Notes: generated by a model not told the origin, from the letters alone. A stretch of DNA of 64,000 nt from Toxorhynchites rutilus septentrionalis (GCF_029784135.1 NC_073745.1:166495649-166559648); one strand, 5' to 3'; positions 30,369-42,510 are shown, numbered from the stretch's first letter. Numbers and translations: made by a program.

Positions 30369-30945
30369 TAGTGCTCATACACTGTTTGACCGAAGTCAAA
30401 TATTTGACCCTTTTTGATAGATAGAATTTGATTATCGTGTACTGATCAAATATATTCGACACAAAACACTACAAGCAAATATTCAATTATTAAACGCCTA
30501 AAATATTTTTTCGGTCTGTTCGTCAAACCTGTCGGTACATGGTTAGGTTACCTTAACACTAAATCTACCGATATTCATGTATACCTATTCCTACCACAGC
30601 GGGTCAAATGACCCTTCTTTGAAATATTATTATGTAAAGCTCAATATATATTATTTCGCACAATTTTATAAGGAGTAAATATTGAAGAATACACTGATGA
30701 TTTTTCTAAGAAAAGTAGTAAAGACAAATGACGATGAGGTAATGTTACTTGTATAGCAATTTTGAAAAAAATTCAAAAGGGGTCATTTAACACCGCCGTG
30801 GTAGGTTTAGTGTTAAATATTTCAGTAGATTTTTTTACATGTTCGCTGTTTGACGTTGTTTGCCATTATTGATAATTGAAGAGTGGCAAAACAAATAGTT
30901 TTTGTACAAATTTCAAACCAAACATTATCTGTCCAAAAGTGAATG
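30369..30945. mobile_element. MITE (GTGCTCATACACTGTTTGACC family), copy 1, carrying a nested TTAA MITE
   Basis: Homologous along its length to 55564-55913 except for the insertion at 30557-30812 and loss of the right terminal repeat. Outer terminus GTGCTCATACACTGTTTGACC. No ORF. Confidence 0.8.
30557..30812. mobile_element. 256-bp TTAA MITE (CACTAAATCTACC family)
   Basis: Flanked by TTAA at 30553-30556 and 30813-30816. Terminal inverted repeats CACTAAATCTACC / GGTAGGTTTAGTG. The host MITE copy at 55564-55913 shows the unoccupied site (ACCTTGAATATTTCAG), confirming insertion. TTAA targets and short inverted ends suggest mobilisation by a piggyBac-type transposase. Confidence 0.88.
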
Positions 30946-32130
30946 GCCAACTTTAGAAAATTTTAGTTTTTTGATGATAAATTCGACCCCGGCTTATACA
31001 ATTCATCTGAAATAACAACGAATATATCATTTGAATATATATGTTTTGATTCATCATAACACGAGAAAAAGGTTCATCTGATTCTGTTCTATTTCTAAAT
31101 AATCCAAGCTCTATAACGAAAAGATATATATATAACTGAGATATCATATATTTTCACATAGTTTAACATAGAAGCAAACGGGATATCACTATGTATATAG
31201 CTATACCAACATTCAACTCGGCACACATTTAGCATTCCATATGGTATGAACCATGTGATGTATTAAATTACACCTCGATAAGAGCGGTTTGTGTACACAC
31301 CTTCAATACCCCATCAAACATCATTCAAAATAAACATCAAACCACCATTAACACTGTGTGTTTCACAGATTAAATGAATATTATTTCTACGTGTAATACA
31401 AGCTGATACTAACTAACAAATTTAGTGCGATTTTTTCGTAACTTTGTAATACAAGGTTGAATGAGAACGAAGAATTTCCTATCAAACATTGGATGAAAAA
31501 GCAAAATATGCAAAACAGAAATGGATTAAAAATTACACTTGTTTTCTACTGATATATTGCTCTCCCACCGAGTTCTGCTCTACGGAAAACAACTTGATAG
31601 TTTGAACAAATTTCCACGACCTAAAGCGAAAACAAAATTGATGGCGATTTATTATGCTATTGGAGATTTAGTCAAGCATTCGATTTTTTTTTGCGGCGTG
31701 TTTAGGGCATGTTTGAAGACATTTTTAAGAAATTTTAGGACTATAAATATTGTTCATTAGGACGCTGGCAGTTGTGCGCGTAAGTGCTCTCTAAAAGCCG
31801 TTGGAACAACCTCTCGAAAAGGCTTGAAACAATCAGAATCCGGAATCACAAAACCAGCGGTATCTAGGGATTTTTATTTATCCCGTTTGTTTATTTATTC
31901 AGGCTCACTAGTATTTTAGCTGTAACAGAGCCGCGTTTTAATCGTGTACATGCTACATGTTTTTATGGATTCTATAAATTGTACATCATTGTTGGATTAC
32001 TAACCGCTTGTCATATTATTTGATTTTAAGCAGAATGAACCAAACACGAACACAACGAGTCATTCCCCTACTGTGCTGTGTGTGCGTATTTAAGTTGTAC
32101 CGATGAAAGAGACATGTTTTGAGCCTTCCT
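30946..32130. other. No gene seen; AT-rich sequence
   Basis: About 1.2 kb with low-complexity AT tracts (for example TATATATATA near 31125). No ORF of interest, no repeat pair recognised inside the window. Confidence 0.4.
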
Positions 32131-32290
32131 TTCCAACGAATACCATGCGACTGGAGCTATGCAATCATTTTATATCGATGCACCACGAGTGAGGTTCGAT
32201 GTTATACGTTCTGGCACAGTCTAATCGTCACGAGTGTCGTTCGACGTTGTACGCCAAAGGGTTAATAGCACAACAGCCCGATGTTTCTAG
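32131..32290. repeat. Repeat with the unoccupied hAT-MITE target
   Basis: Reverse complement of the sequence flanking the MITE at 43249-43609: ACGAGTGAGGTTCGATGTTATACG ... GTCTAATC (32219-32226) ... ACGAGTGTCGTTCGACG. A further short relative lies at ~59790-59835. Confidence 0.75.
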
Positions 32291-32478
32291 CAGAGCAGAA
32301 CAGTTGTATGAATGAATCGATCTTCATTCGACCGTGGATCGATTTCCATCGATGACAGTTGTTGTCTGGACGTAGTTATCCTATAACAGCGTAAAGATGG
32401 ACCACGCGCAACCAGTGTGGCTACGAAGACCCTCATATATTTTATTCCGCGATCTCTTCATGTATGCAACATCCAGAG

Positions 32479-32963
32479 TCATCCCGAATTTTCGGTTGGG
32501 CTAAATTGAGGGTAATTGAGAGAATTGAAGTCTTTTTCAATGTAATCGACCCCATTGTCACGGTACCACTGAAGCACTTCTCGACTGTGGTGGCAGTTTA
32601 TCAAATCTGGCCAAAACTTTACAGGACCTTTTGTGAGCCTTAATAAACAGAAGAATGCCTGCGAAAACGTCGAGTCCATTGACTTGTTTTCTGTTCAGAG
32701 CTGCAAATCCCTTGGCGAATCAAGAGCGTTCTGGCAAAATTATCAGCGGAAACGAGCATGAATTTTCTGAGGACATCTCCTTTGACAGTGTCCCGATATA
32801 ATTTCAGGTCTAGGAGATGTCCAAAATACATCTTCACGTACGTTTCGTCACCCACCAACATACATTCTTTGTACTCCGTACCTTGTTGTTTTTTGAGTTT
32901 GAATTCATCGACGAATTTCCGGCTATTCCGTACGCCCTTCGGCCTAACTATTCCGTACGCCAC
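32479..32963 (-). pseudogene. DD37E Tc1-like transposase remnant
   Basis: Minus strand: VRPKGVRNSRKFVDEF, MLVGDETYVKMYFGHLLD (first Asp), then after frame breaks FWPDLINCHHSREVLQWYRD and a PTE motif 37 residues after the second Asp. It is related to the elements at 41502-42502 and 51291-52587 but diverged and lacking the N-terminus. Frameshifts and stops between the blocks. Confidence 0.72.
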
Positions 32964-33640
32964 TACGCGTAACTAAAAAAGATTCGTTATGTATATATAT
33001 ATACCCTACAAACACATTGGAGAGCCCCTCTGGACAGTGTCAATCTGGTATCGATCTTTGTATGTTATCAAAAAAGAGAGACTCCTAAGAACGGTCAACT
33101 ATCCACGTGCCAATCCGCCGCTAATCACATCAAATGCAACAATTTTGTTTGTTGACGTACGAGGGTAGTCCGATAAGTATTTAGCCTATAAAAAAAACAA
33201 AAGTTTTGGAAAAGTGGCGATTTATTTCGGCGGCATTTCCATTTTTTCCATTTTTCTAAAATACGCGGATACGCCCGCTTCCACACACGGTCAAAACAAA
33301 ACAACGAGTCCGATTTGGCTGAAATTTTGACAGTAGCCGGAACGGGTGGTTGTAGCCGTAGTTCGCTCTATGGTATGGGACTGCTATTAGTGCTATTACA
33401 TATAGGAATGACGATTGAGGCAGTCGGAGCGGGAGTAAAGTAAGCAACATTTCACGTAGTATATCTGGACGTAGCAAATATTATTCATCAGGAGGTCGAA
33501 TATGGACAACTGTTGCAGCCTCAGTCTTCACACCGACAGAAGCTTCAGGACAATCACACCGCAACGATCTTAGTAATCAGAAAAATTGAAAATCACTCTC
33601 TAATTCCATGACAGGTTCCGAAAGGCGAAATGTATATACA
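32964..33640. other. No gene; isolated mariner-type terminus
   Basis: ACGAGGGTAGTCCGATAAGT at about 33160 is the kind of terminal sequence seen on mariner elements. No matching opposite end was found before 33640. The rest shows no coding or repeat structure I can support. Confidence 0.4.
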
Positions 33641-34176
33641 GTTTCCGGGGGTAGATCATCTAGGACATGGGTGGTATAGCGGCGTTCCTACCCACAATAA
33701 GGAAACTCAAAGAGGGGAAGGATAACATTTCGGGTTTATATATTTTTTTCTTTTTTTTCTGGTCATCTATTACTCACGGCACAATGGTAGGAACTGCCAG
33801 TCACCGGATGTTGCGGCTCCAACACGTTGTGGAGAATTCGGTGGAAATTGCACTGCGTCCTGGAATTCCGTCAGAATTCATCGAGCGGGAAACTCTTCCA
33901 CCATTCGCTCGGGTAACACTTTCCACTACCCGCACTCGCACGTCACACGGAAACGGATTCTTGCTTTTTTTCCACCACGTCGTTTCTGCTCAATTTTCCG
34001 CGCTCGTTTTCGTATTTTCACAACTCACGGCTTTCGCGGTCGCCACCAAAGTGCTTTCGTTTCTGATCATTCTTCCCGAGCTCCTCTCTTTCTTTCTTCG
34101 AGACTTGTCCTCCCTTCGCCACTTTGCCAGCCTCTTTCTTTTTTTTTGTTCAGAAGAATACGTATTTCCGATCCAC
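33641..34176. other. Spacer with a long but unsupported ORF
   Basis: A 172-codon plus-strand frame (33667-34185) is rich in Phe/Leu because it runs over T-rich DNA. It has no domain, and it ends inside the adjoining MITE, so I do not call it a gene. Confidence 0.5.
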
Positions 34177-34180
34177 TTAA

Positions 34181-34746
34181 GGTGAAGGTGGAAGCTAGCC
34201 ATTATAGTAGTATAGGTAAACCCACGTGTAAAAATGGGGTAATAGTGTTTGTGAGAGAAGAGCAAAGCACACGTAAATAGATCAATTAACTTATCTGACT
34301 GTGTGGCGCTTCATTGACGCGGGTCTTTGAATACATGTGAAAAAAAAATTAAAAACTCAATACTGAAGTTAAATGTATGAACGATATGTTCCGATGAACA
34401 ATTGCAAACATAAATATATATATATAGAAGGTGCATTTGCATATGAACTAAAATTCTAATTATACGCGAGCGTAACATGAGTAAATTTATAACACATGCG
34501 AATTGGGGCTTTTTTGATATTAACAGGTTCTTCCACATCTGCATACTAACTCGATGCTGATCATTCCTTAATATTTTCCTTCGTTGGTCGTATTGTTTTC
34601 ACACATTCACGTTGGAGAGCCTTAACCCTTCTCTTCGTTGGCCGAGGCATTTTGATTGAATGTAATACTTTTCCGTTTATTGGGACGGAGATGAAAGAAA
34701 TGAGCGCCATTGTGGCAGCCATTTGTGGCTAGCTTCCACCTTCACC
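34181..34746. mobile_element. 566-bp TTAA MITE (GGTGAAGGTGG family)
   Basis: Perfect 21-bp terminal inverted repeats (34181-34201 and 34726-34746), flanked by TTAA at 34177-34180 and 34747-34750. AT-rich interior without transposase. The perfect termini suggest it is fairly young. Confidence 0.93.
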
Positions 34747-34750
34747 TTAA

Positions 34751-35109
34751 CATCGCAGGGAAGATTGAGTGGAGAATGTGGAGAACGAGAAATGACTTGA
34801 AAACGGAACATATATTCTCCGTCGACGTTAAGATGGCGCTAGTCGATATCCGCTCTTGGAATTAACAGAACGTTTACAAACGGTAGTCCGCGGCCTACCG
34901 GCCGTTCGCGTAGCTGTTCCTAGGCGCTCGCCAGATGATCTACGATAGTGTTTCCTTCATATGCAATGTATTGAATATCCCTTTACCTTTTGCTGTGATC
35001 ATTTCAAAATGTGTTTATATTGATCTCAATGAAACATTTTGAGTGCGCAACTCAATTAATTCCTTTTTTTTGTATGAAAAACAGATTTAAAAAATAAAAT
35101 GAATTATAA
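34751..35109. other. No gene seen
   Basis: Spacer between a MITE and a mariner remnant. Moderate GC stretch near 34880-34930 without an ORF. Confidence 0.35.
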
Positions 35110-35420
35110 TATTATCCAAAGTATTGGCTACTTTGTCCAATTTCTCTTGCAATTTACGGATTCCGGCACCATAGACGCGTACATCTTTTGAATCCATGAA
35201 TGAATCCAGCCAATTTTTGATACCCCGTTCTACAGTGAAGCTCCATTTCACTCCAAGTATTCTGCATCAATCGAAACAAATGGTAGTCGGAAGGGGTAGG
35301 GCCTGTGCTATAAAATGGATGAACCAGAATTTTCCATTCGCTATTTTCCCAATAGATGAGAAGCATGAGGTTGAACGTTGTCATGACGGAATATTATTTG
35401 CTCGTGCCTGATCGCATAAT
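35110..35420 (-). pseudogene. mariner (DD34D type) transposase C-terminal remnant
   Basis: Minus strand shows HDNVQPHASHLL-like sequence (second Asp region) and, after frame breaks, TPSDYHLFRLMQN, the SDYHLF signature around the third Asp of mariner transposases. It then continues into a degraded C-terminus. The N-terminus is not seen. Confidence 0.7.
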
Positions 35421-35487
35421 CTGGTGAAGGATTTCGTACAATTTTTCGTAGGATAGGAGAAAGTTTTTGTCGATGAACTGTGCGTAT

Positions 35488-35562
35488 GTCAGTTGATGTA
35501 AAATATTGTCAGTTGATGGAATGTAAAATGGAGTAAAATTATGTCAGTTGATGGAATAAAAC
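35488..35562. repeat. Short tandem repeat of GTCAGTTGATG
   Basis: Three imperfect copies of TATGTCAGTTGATG(GAAT)GTAAAA spaced 22-34 bp. Confidence 0.6.
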
Positions 35563-35754
35563 GTGGCACTCAGCAAATCGAACTTGAATCACCTGAAGGT
35601 CAAGAAAACGATTGAGGTTTTTGGCTGGGAAGAACTCTCCCACGTGAATTATTCGTCGTATAGCTAGAGTTGTGTTGTTGAACGAAATAAATAGTTTCAT
35701 ATGATAAATATGTTCTATCTTTTTTCTGTTCAAATGTTTTATATCTTATATCTT

Positions 35755-35910
35755 TCATATTTTTTTTTGTATTATAGTAACTTTCAACACTTTTGGTTGG
35801 TTCGTCACTTTACTTCCATTTATGAAAGAATGTCGGGAGTGAGAATTAAACTCGTGACATTGAGTGTGAGGTGTACGGATGTTACCACTACACCAGATCA
35901 CCTCCTACCA
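35755..35910 (-). mobile_element. tRNA-related SINE of a second family
   Basis: Minus strand reads GATCTGGTGTAGTGGTAACA (A box) and CACGAGTTTAATTCTC (B box), followed by a unique body and an A-rich end at 35755-35768. Unlike the GAA-tailed SINE elsewhere in the window. Confidence 0.6.
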
Positions 35911-37620
35911 TTTCTTTATGTCTTCTATGTCTTATATTTATATATTTATTTTTTCATAACTGGCAACATTAACATCATTCTTAATGAGCGTCTCATTCGA
36001 TCTGAGAATTTTCTCCGTAAAGTAACGAAGTGAAATTCATTGCAAATACAAGACGCACAGAATTAGACATGTTTAACACTATAAATGATGTTATACTTCG
36101 GCGCAATGACATACAATAAATTCAATGCTAGCTTAGATTTCATTATGAATGTGCTACTATCTTAAACTTTATTGTGAACTTATTATCGGCAACTATAAGA
36201 ACTATATTGTTTAATGTCAGCTAGGTTGTATCATAGAAAAGTTATGTTTCATTACTTAGAACATTAGTCAAAACAACGTTAGATTTTGGTTTTGAACTCT
36301 ATGTTCAATGTGTTAATATCTTAGGGCGATTCATTCGACTAAAATGTCACTTGATCACGTTCTTCCTACTTCTTCTGTACAGTATAGAAAGCAGAGAAGT
36401 TCATACATATTTTTCTGATTTTCTATTGCCTGCGGCAATAGTATACACAATTGTTTATTCCTTCTTGTTTTACGGAGTGATCATCTTTAAATCCTCCAGA
36501 ATGTAAAATGTGAAACCCTCGGTAACAGGTGATACTGTGGACAAATAATAATAATGCATTGTGGAGAATAGTATACATGTGATGCATGCTGCGCATGTCA
36601 CTCTTTCCTTTTTTTCATACCACAACATCATTCCCTACGCTGTATTTAAAATCAAATGCAAAAGCTTGCACTTCGACATCGGTTGGTTTCATTCATTTAT
36701 CAGGTTTCTATCAGGTAACGTGGTTTGTACTGACTCTGTTGAATTGCGGTGTAAAAATTAGTAAGAGTGCAATATTCAGTGTTGGCGCCTAAAAACGACG
36801 GTTGGGCTTGTTTATGATCAGGTTGGTGGTTCGAATGTATCGTGAGGGTTCCGTGGGAAAATATTTTAGACAAAAGTTTAATATACATAAGATCATGAAA
36901 TTATGAATTTGTTTTGCAAATGACGGATGAAATGAACATTATGAACAATACATAATTACTTCGCGAGGCTAGCTTAAGTTAATATGATTTTGAGTTGATC
37001 AATTTTCCAACGTTGTGACTACCAAGGTTTGTGACCGTTACGTGTTGAGCGACATCAGTGCTAATTATTCCGGTTTGAACTTCCGTTCGGACCGGAGAAT
37101 TTTTCGTTGAATACTCGTGTGCTTGGATTTGTTACTCCAAACTATAATTATGTCTAGTCATTTGACAAAGGATTAATTCAAATAACGCAATACATACTTT
37201 TAAAAGGCAGAGCTCCTCTAGTATGTGTATTTTATGTGTAACATAGAAGACAAACAAACATTTGAAATAAATCAAATTTGTGTTGTTTTCTTTTTGAATT
37301 GTGTTATTAATTCGTACTGAAGTCAGTAACATTTTGCGATCAATCAAGTTGAGTAAATGCATATAAATAGTTATTGATGATTTTTCTTGATTTCGGTTGA
37401 GTAAATCCACAACAAGTCCGTTCAGATTTCAGTAAATAGTTGCATCTTACTTAACACTATTACTTAACTTATTACTATAACAAAAATGTTATAAAATAAT
37501 ATTCAAATTGATCATCAAAAATTTTCAACTTAAGAAATATGGCAAACGAGTGTTACATTCTGTCAAATATATTCCGGGAATTTGAAATTTTAAATCTTTC
37601 CACTGTACATTGTTTAATTT
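35911..37620. other. No gene seen
   Basis: About 1.7 kb of AT-rich DNA. Contains a small palindrome TATTGCCTGCGGCAATA at ~36423. No ORF with a recognisable domain, no paired repeats found. Confidence 0.4.
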
Positions 37621-38520
37621 TTTTTATAGTTGGTACTACTGTGAGTGGTCTTAATGACTCGACTACACGGGTCTATGAATGGTATAAGATATTCAAAGAC
37701 TACCGAGAAAAGGAAAGATTTGCCATATCAAGGACAACCATCCATGATAAAAACATCGACGAAATAGAAGGAATGGTGCTCGGAAATCGTCATTGAGATG
37801 TGTGAGAGCTAGTCCGTGAATTAAATGTCTCTCAGGGGCCCGTTTGTCATATTTTGTTTTGGGCATGAGAAAAGTTGCAGCACAACTAGTGCCAGAAGAG
37901 CTCATTTTTCTTTAAAAATTTCATCACAACGAAATGACTGAAGACATACTTGAACGATCAAATTCTGATCCTACGTTCATCCAATGCATAATTACTGGCG
38001 ACGAAACACGGGTCTACGAGTATGACATGCAAACGAGTCAACAATCATGAGCATGGACCGCTGCCATCGAGTCGAAAACGAAATAAACGTATTAAAGTCG
38101 ATCAGAAGTGAATGTAATGCTGACCTTTTACTTCGATAATCGTGGTGTTATTCATTCGGAATTCCTCCCGGAGGCCCAAATGGTCAATAAAGAGTATTAC
38201 ATTGGCGTTATGAGGCGTTTGAATTTGAAAATTCGTCGCAAACTTCCAGATTTGTGGAAGGATAATACTTGGGTTTAACATGTTAATGCACCATCTCATC
38301 GATTGATCATTGAGAACGAATTTTTGATCAAAAATGGCACAGATGTGATTGAACAACCACCGTACTCTCGAGATATAGCCTCGTGTGACTTTTTCCTATT
38401 TCCGAAACTCAAAATACCGCTTCGTAGGCCCGTTTTGATAGCATTGAAGACATAAAAACGAATTGACTCCCTGAACTGAAGACAATTCCTAAAAACAGCT
38501 ACAAAAATGTTTCGATGACT
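37621..38520 (+). pseudogene. mariner (DD34D type) transposase pseudogene
   Basis: Fragments in several frames: TRVYEWYKIFKDYREKERF, NIDEIEGMVLGNRH, VRELVRELNVSQGPVCHIL, ITGDET-VYEYD (first Asp), RGVIHSEFLPEAQMVNKEYY-like sequence across a frame change, APSHRLIIENEFLIKNGTD-like, and IEQPPYSRDIASCDFFLFPK (third Asp). At least five stops or frameshifts. Terminal inverted repeats not found. Confidence 0.8.
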
Positions 38521-38524
38521 AGAT

Positions 38525-38840
38525 TCGGTGTTCAAAAACACCAAGTGCTCGTGAGTCCTCTTGGAACTTCGTCCATGCTTCGTGCCCGTAGAGGACTACG
38601 TGTCAGAGATGTGTACACTTCGTACAGGGTCGGACTTTGTGGAATTATAGAAACTTGTGGAGCCCACAGTCTCTCCATAGTCTCTCGTTGATTACGCGCC
38701 TTTAAACTACACACTTGTTGTCAACGAGATTAGGTGGATAAATTCGTCGATTATTTCGAGCTCCTTGCCGTCGATTACAACACTACTACAAAAAGGGATT
38801 CTGTTAAGATCAGCCCCTTCTGTTGAGCTATAAGGACTGT
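38525..38840 (-). pseudogene. RTE-clade C-terminal fragment
   Basis: Minus strand: VVIDGKELEIIDEFIHL followed, after a frame break, by VVLYGHEAWTKFQEDSRALG, the late RT/thumb region of RTE elements. It probably belongs with the RT fragment at 39597-39870, with later DNA inserted between them. Confidence 0.65.
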
Positions 38841-39020
38841 ATCGAAAAATCTTTAGAAACATCTATTCGCGAATAAAAATAAAACGCGATCATTATTTCA
38901 ACTTTTCTGTATGTTTATTGTAGATCAGTACAATGTGAAACAATAGTGTAGCTAACATAAGTCAAAATATTATGCTCTATAGAACGAACGCACTTTTAAC
39001 GAAAGACCTTTCATCAAAAT

Positions 39021-39392
39021 TTGCACAGTAGCTGTTGTGCATTTCCTGGATGCTGCTGTCCATTTTTTTCTGAATTCTTACATGGTTTGGAAAACTGTTC
39101 CCTCCTTCTTGAACATCATTTTCACAATCGCCAAGTAACGTTCAATTGGTCGGAGCTCTGTACAATTTGGCAGCAATCTTTTCTTCAAGCATCCATCAGA
39201 ACTAATAGCTTTCCATATTAGAACCTTCTCTCCAATTTTTCTCAGCGTAATCGTGCATTCAGTATCGTCCACCTCCTCTTCCGCTTGACATGTTGACATG
39301 TAAACAAACTTTTGCTTCCATCCACACTTAAACATGTTCACCCATTTTTGAGTAGAATCTTTATAAGTGTTGCTAATTACTTTTCGGTACAA
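39021..39392 (-). pseudogene. Tc1-like transposase remnant between RTE halves
   Basis: Minus strand: LRKIGEKVLIWKAISSDGCL, KKRLLPNCTELRPIERYLAI; the last block carries the final catalytic Glu (PIE). The segment between is deleted. Related to the DD37E family at 41502 and 51291. Confidence 0.65.
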
Positions 39393-39596
39393 TTCTCATT
39401 TGATCTTTGATGCATCGATCCCAAACCCAACCAGCCCTGCTTTGTGTTTCAGTCGGGTATTCGAATCCGCTACCGTTTCCGATTATACCCACGTCATTGG
39501 TGAGGTAAATAATCTAACTGAATTTGTTGAAAATCGTGCTTGGAATGAAAAAGCAAGCGTATCATTAATTTAGAAAGATCCGGTTCATGAGATGAC

Positions 39597-39870
39597 ATGA
39601 GATTCCATCAACTCAAACGATTCCGACAGATCACCTGAGATAAACACTCTGCATCGGACACCGTTTATCGTTGGCTCTTGAATCAGTTTTGTCAGCATTC
39701 GGGATAAGCCGTACTCTTCCATAATTCTCCATAGCAGCCGTCGGTCGATGGTATCATATGCGGCTCTGAGGTCGACGAAGACATGGTACCTAGTCACTTG
39801 ATACTTGCGGCATTTATGGAGAATTTGCCGTAGTGTAAAAGTCTAGTCAGTTATCGAGCAACCGGGCATT
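39597..39870 (-). pseudogene. RTE-clade reverse transcriptase fragment
   Basis: Minus strand: VFVDLRAAYDTIDRRLLWR (palm Asp motif A), IMEEYGLSRMLTKLIQEPTI and RCRVFISGDLSESFEL. Same clade as 26640-27976 but a better-preserved copy. Ends before motif B. Confidence 0.78.
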
Positions 39871-39913
39871 AATCCGGCATGATAGCTTCCCACAAATCTG
39901 CTTACTATCGACC

Positions 39914-40010
39914 AAGGTGCGTATATATATACATACCAGGTGAAGCAATCATGTGAAACGTACTTTCGGCTATATTGGAATTGCTGTCGGTATTGTTTAC
40001 AAACAACTCT
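39914..40010. mobile_element. Truncated copy of the CAAGGCGC hAT-type MITE
   Basis: CAAGGTGCG ... CAGGTGAAGCAATCATGTGAA ... GCTGTCGGTATTGTTTACAAACA follows the left part of the element at 43249-43609 and then stops. Confidence 0.65.
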
Positions 40011-40319
40011 GGTGAAAATCTTTACCCTAATCATTAGGTAAAGATGATTAGAACGAGCAGGTAATACTACAGGCGGTCAAGCACCGGCGTAGTGAGGGTA
40101 GACAGCGCCCCCGACAAGCGATGAAAATGGCGCCCCAGAAAGTACCACTTTTTTCGATTTTTTTACTAGTTTTGAAATTGTGATATTTTGTATAAATATG
40201 AGGAAAACTACTCACTTATACCAATGTTCACTTTGAGCAGTTTATTCTTATTTAGAAGTCTAGAAATATCATTACCAGCTTCGCTTATTCGCTAGCCAAA
40301 TTATTGCATCGCGTGCTTT

Positions 40320-40620
40320 AGCTGAATCGAAATGGACCAAAATTGCATCAAAATCAAGGTCTTAGCGATTATTTATCGCCGTTGAGTCGGCCCTGGCTTA
40401 TTTTAGAACGCAAATAATTTTCAATCAATTTAAGCTTGCTGAAACTGCGTTCGCACGATGTCACTGCAACTGGAAGCGTTTGTAAAATTCGTAGCGCCGT
40501 CTCGATGTTAGGATAAAATACACCGAGAGAATATCTGGAAATAATGTTCAAGATGCCTAAAGGCATCGAAGAGTTCAGGTCGGGGAATTGGTCCTCCATC
40601 TGCGTCTCAAACACTCTAAC
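40320..40620 (-). pseudogene. hAT transposase C-terminal (hATC dimerisation) fragment
   Basis: Minus strand ORF ending near 40369 has LPVAVTSCERSFSKLKLIEN and YLRSKISQGRLNG, the signature of the hAT dimerisation domain. CACCGGCGTAGTGAGGG near 40082 may be a hAT terminus. N-terminal BED finger and catalytic domain absent. Confidence 0.75.
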
Positions 40621-41499
40621 CTCTGATACAAGTTCCTCTGTTTCAACATATGATCATTGATCCTGATCCAAATGATCTATGCTCATAGATGTTAGTCAGT
40701 CTCTCGTTATAAATGAAAAATCTGCTATGCTATATCCGTTATAGCAGGGATGGCCGAACTTCTCAACAACCCTTCCTACCAATACAATATGTTTTTCAAG
40801 TCATCGTTAATAAGTAGAAGTTTGATTGTGGAATGTTGTTTTAGGTAGCGAGAATAAAGATTTCTTCCCTAAAACTAGTTAGTTTTCAGCATGTTTCATC
40901 TCTCTTGATTTTAAAAATATATCGCCATGAAATTGAAGATTTCATTTCCAATCAATGCTGTTTATTTTCATTGACATTTCTTCTATGTTGATACCATCAT
41001 TGAATAGAAATGACATGAATTATATAATGGATTATATTATTTTTGGAATATTTTCAAATCTTCTGTCAAACTCGTTTTGTAAACAAAAACAAAAAAAAAA
41101 AGATCGGCATAAGGATCGTATTCATGTGTTTTAATCTGCTGATTTAGTCGCAATATTTGCGAATTTCTTCAAATCTCGTCTCCTAAATTGTGCTTTTAAG
41201 AGTGTTTTTAGTTTGTTTTTCCATGATGTTTCAAATTTAATTCATTTTGTTTCGCTATGATGACACATTGAAGAACGAGATCATATCGATAATTTCTTTT
41301 TATTTTAATATTTTTTGGGAACGACTCCTTTTATATGTATATGTATACGGATTTTAGTGACGTGTAAATATCAGACAGGCGGACGACTAAGAAAAGCTAC
41401 ACGGGCGACCAGTCGCTCGCAGTCTACGCCTTGGCCACTCCTGCGCTATAGCTTCTCCACGCTGTTCCAACTGTATGCACAGTATGCGTTCTTATAATG
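40621..41499. other. No gene seen
   Basis: AT-rich spacer. Nothing recognised beyond short low-complexity tracts. Confidence 0.4.
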
Positions 41500-41501
41500 T
41501 A

Positions 41502-42502
41502 AAGGGTGTGTCACATCAAATTGCATCACGGAAAAAACGCTGTAGAAATTTAGTTTTTAGGAATTATATCTTCAGCTTTCGCTTATAATCAGATAAGAGT
41601 GTATAGATCACGTTGGCCATGCTTCACTGTCAATTTTTCGTAAATTTGGAAAAATGTCGTCGAACGAAAAAGAGCGTCGTGAATTAATCCTGTGCACTCA
41701 TTTCGAGAATCCGGAGTTGTCACATCGGGACATCGGTAAGATGCTGGGAATCGTCCAATCCACGGTCAGCAGAGTACTAAAACGATACTTCGAGAACCTA
41801 ACCATCGACCGGAAGGTGAAGAACGGCAAAAATGGATGCTCCGTCAGTGAAAAAGATCACAAGCGCGTAGTTAAGCAGTTTAGACGTGATCCGAGAAGTT
41901 CGGTCCGGGATGTCGCCAATAAGCTGAATTTGTCAAGTTCATTCGTCCAGCGGACCAAGCAGCGGGAGGGCCTGCGTACATACAAGGTTCAGAAGGCTCC
42001 TAACCGCGACGAAAGGCAATGGTGGGGAAGACGCGAGCCCGGAAGCTGTACACCGAAATGCTGACGAAGCCGCATTGCCTAGTAATGGACGACGAAACCT
42101 ACATCAAAGCGGACTTTCGTCAGCTGCCGGGCCTGTTGTTCTTCTCCGCAGAGGACAAATTCAGCGTTCCGGAGGAGATTCGCAAGCAGAAACTATCCAA
42201 GTTTGCCAAAAAGTACATGGTGTGGCAAGCGATCTGCTCTTGCAAATCGGAGGCGGACTTCAAGAGAAAATGGATTTCTGTTCAAAAAAAAACTACAACC
42301 TGACGTTGTACAGAACCTTATGGACGGGGTAAAGAGGAAGGTGTGAGCATACGGGCTTGGGCTCGAAGTATGAATAAAAAGAAAATGCCAAAAGTTGTTT
42401 AATAGTTTTTATTTTACTGTCTAAAATTTTCAAAAGGATCGGTCTACTGGGCGAATTTCTACAGCGTTTTTTCCGTGATGCAATTTGATGTGACACACCC
42501 TT
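41502..42502 (+). mobile_element. DD37E Tc1-like transposon, internally deleted copy
   Basis: Ends AAGGGTGTGTCACATCAAAT and its complement, inverted repeats of ~45 bp, TA duplication at 41500-41501 and 42503-42504. The transposase begins at ATG 41654 with a helix-turn-helix region (LSHRDIGKMLGIVQSTVSRV). A 4-base loss near 42019 breaks the frame. The catalytic block VMDDETYIKADFRQLPG follows in another frame. About 300 bp, including the second Asp and Glu region, is deleted at 42244 relative to 51291-52587. Confidence 0.92.
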
Positions 42503-42510
42503 TAGCTTAA

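Noticed and set aside
33667..34185. 172-codon plus-strand ORF
   Set aside because: Phe/Leu-rich translation of T-rich DNA, no domain, and its end lies inside a MITE.
36790..36860. tRNA-like sequence (GGTTGGTGGTTCGAATGTATC)
   Set aside because: B-box-like only; no matching A box or stem complementarity found by eye.
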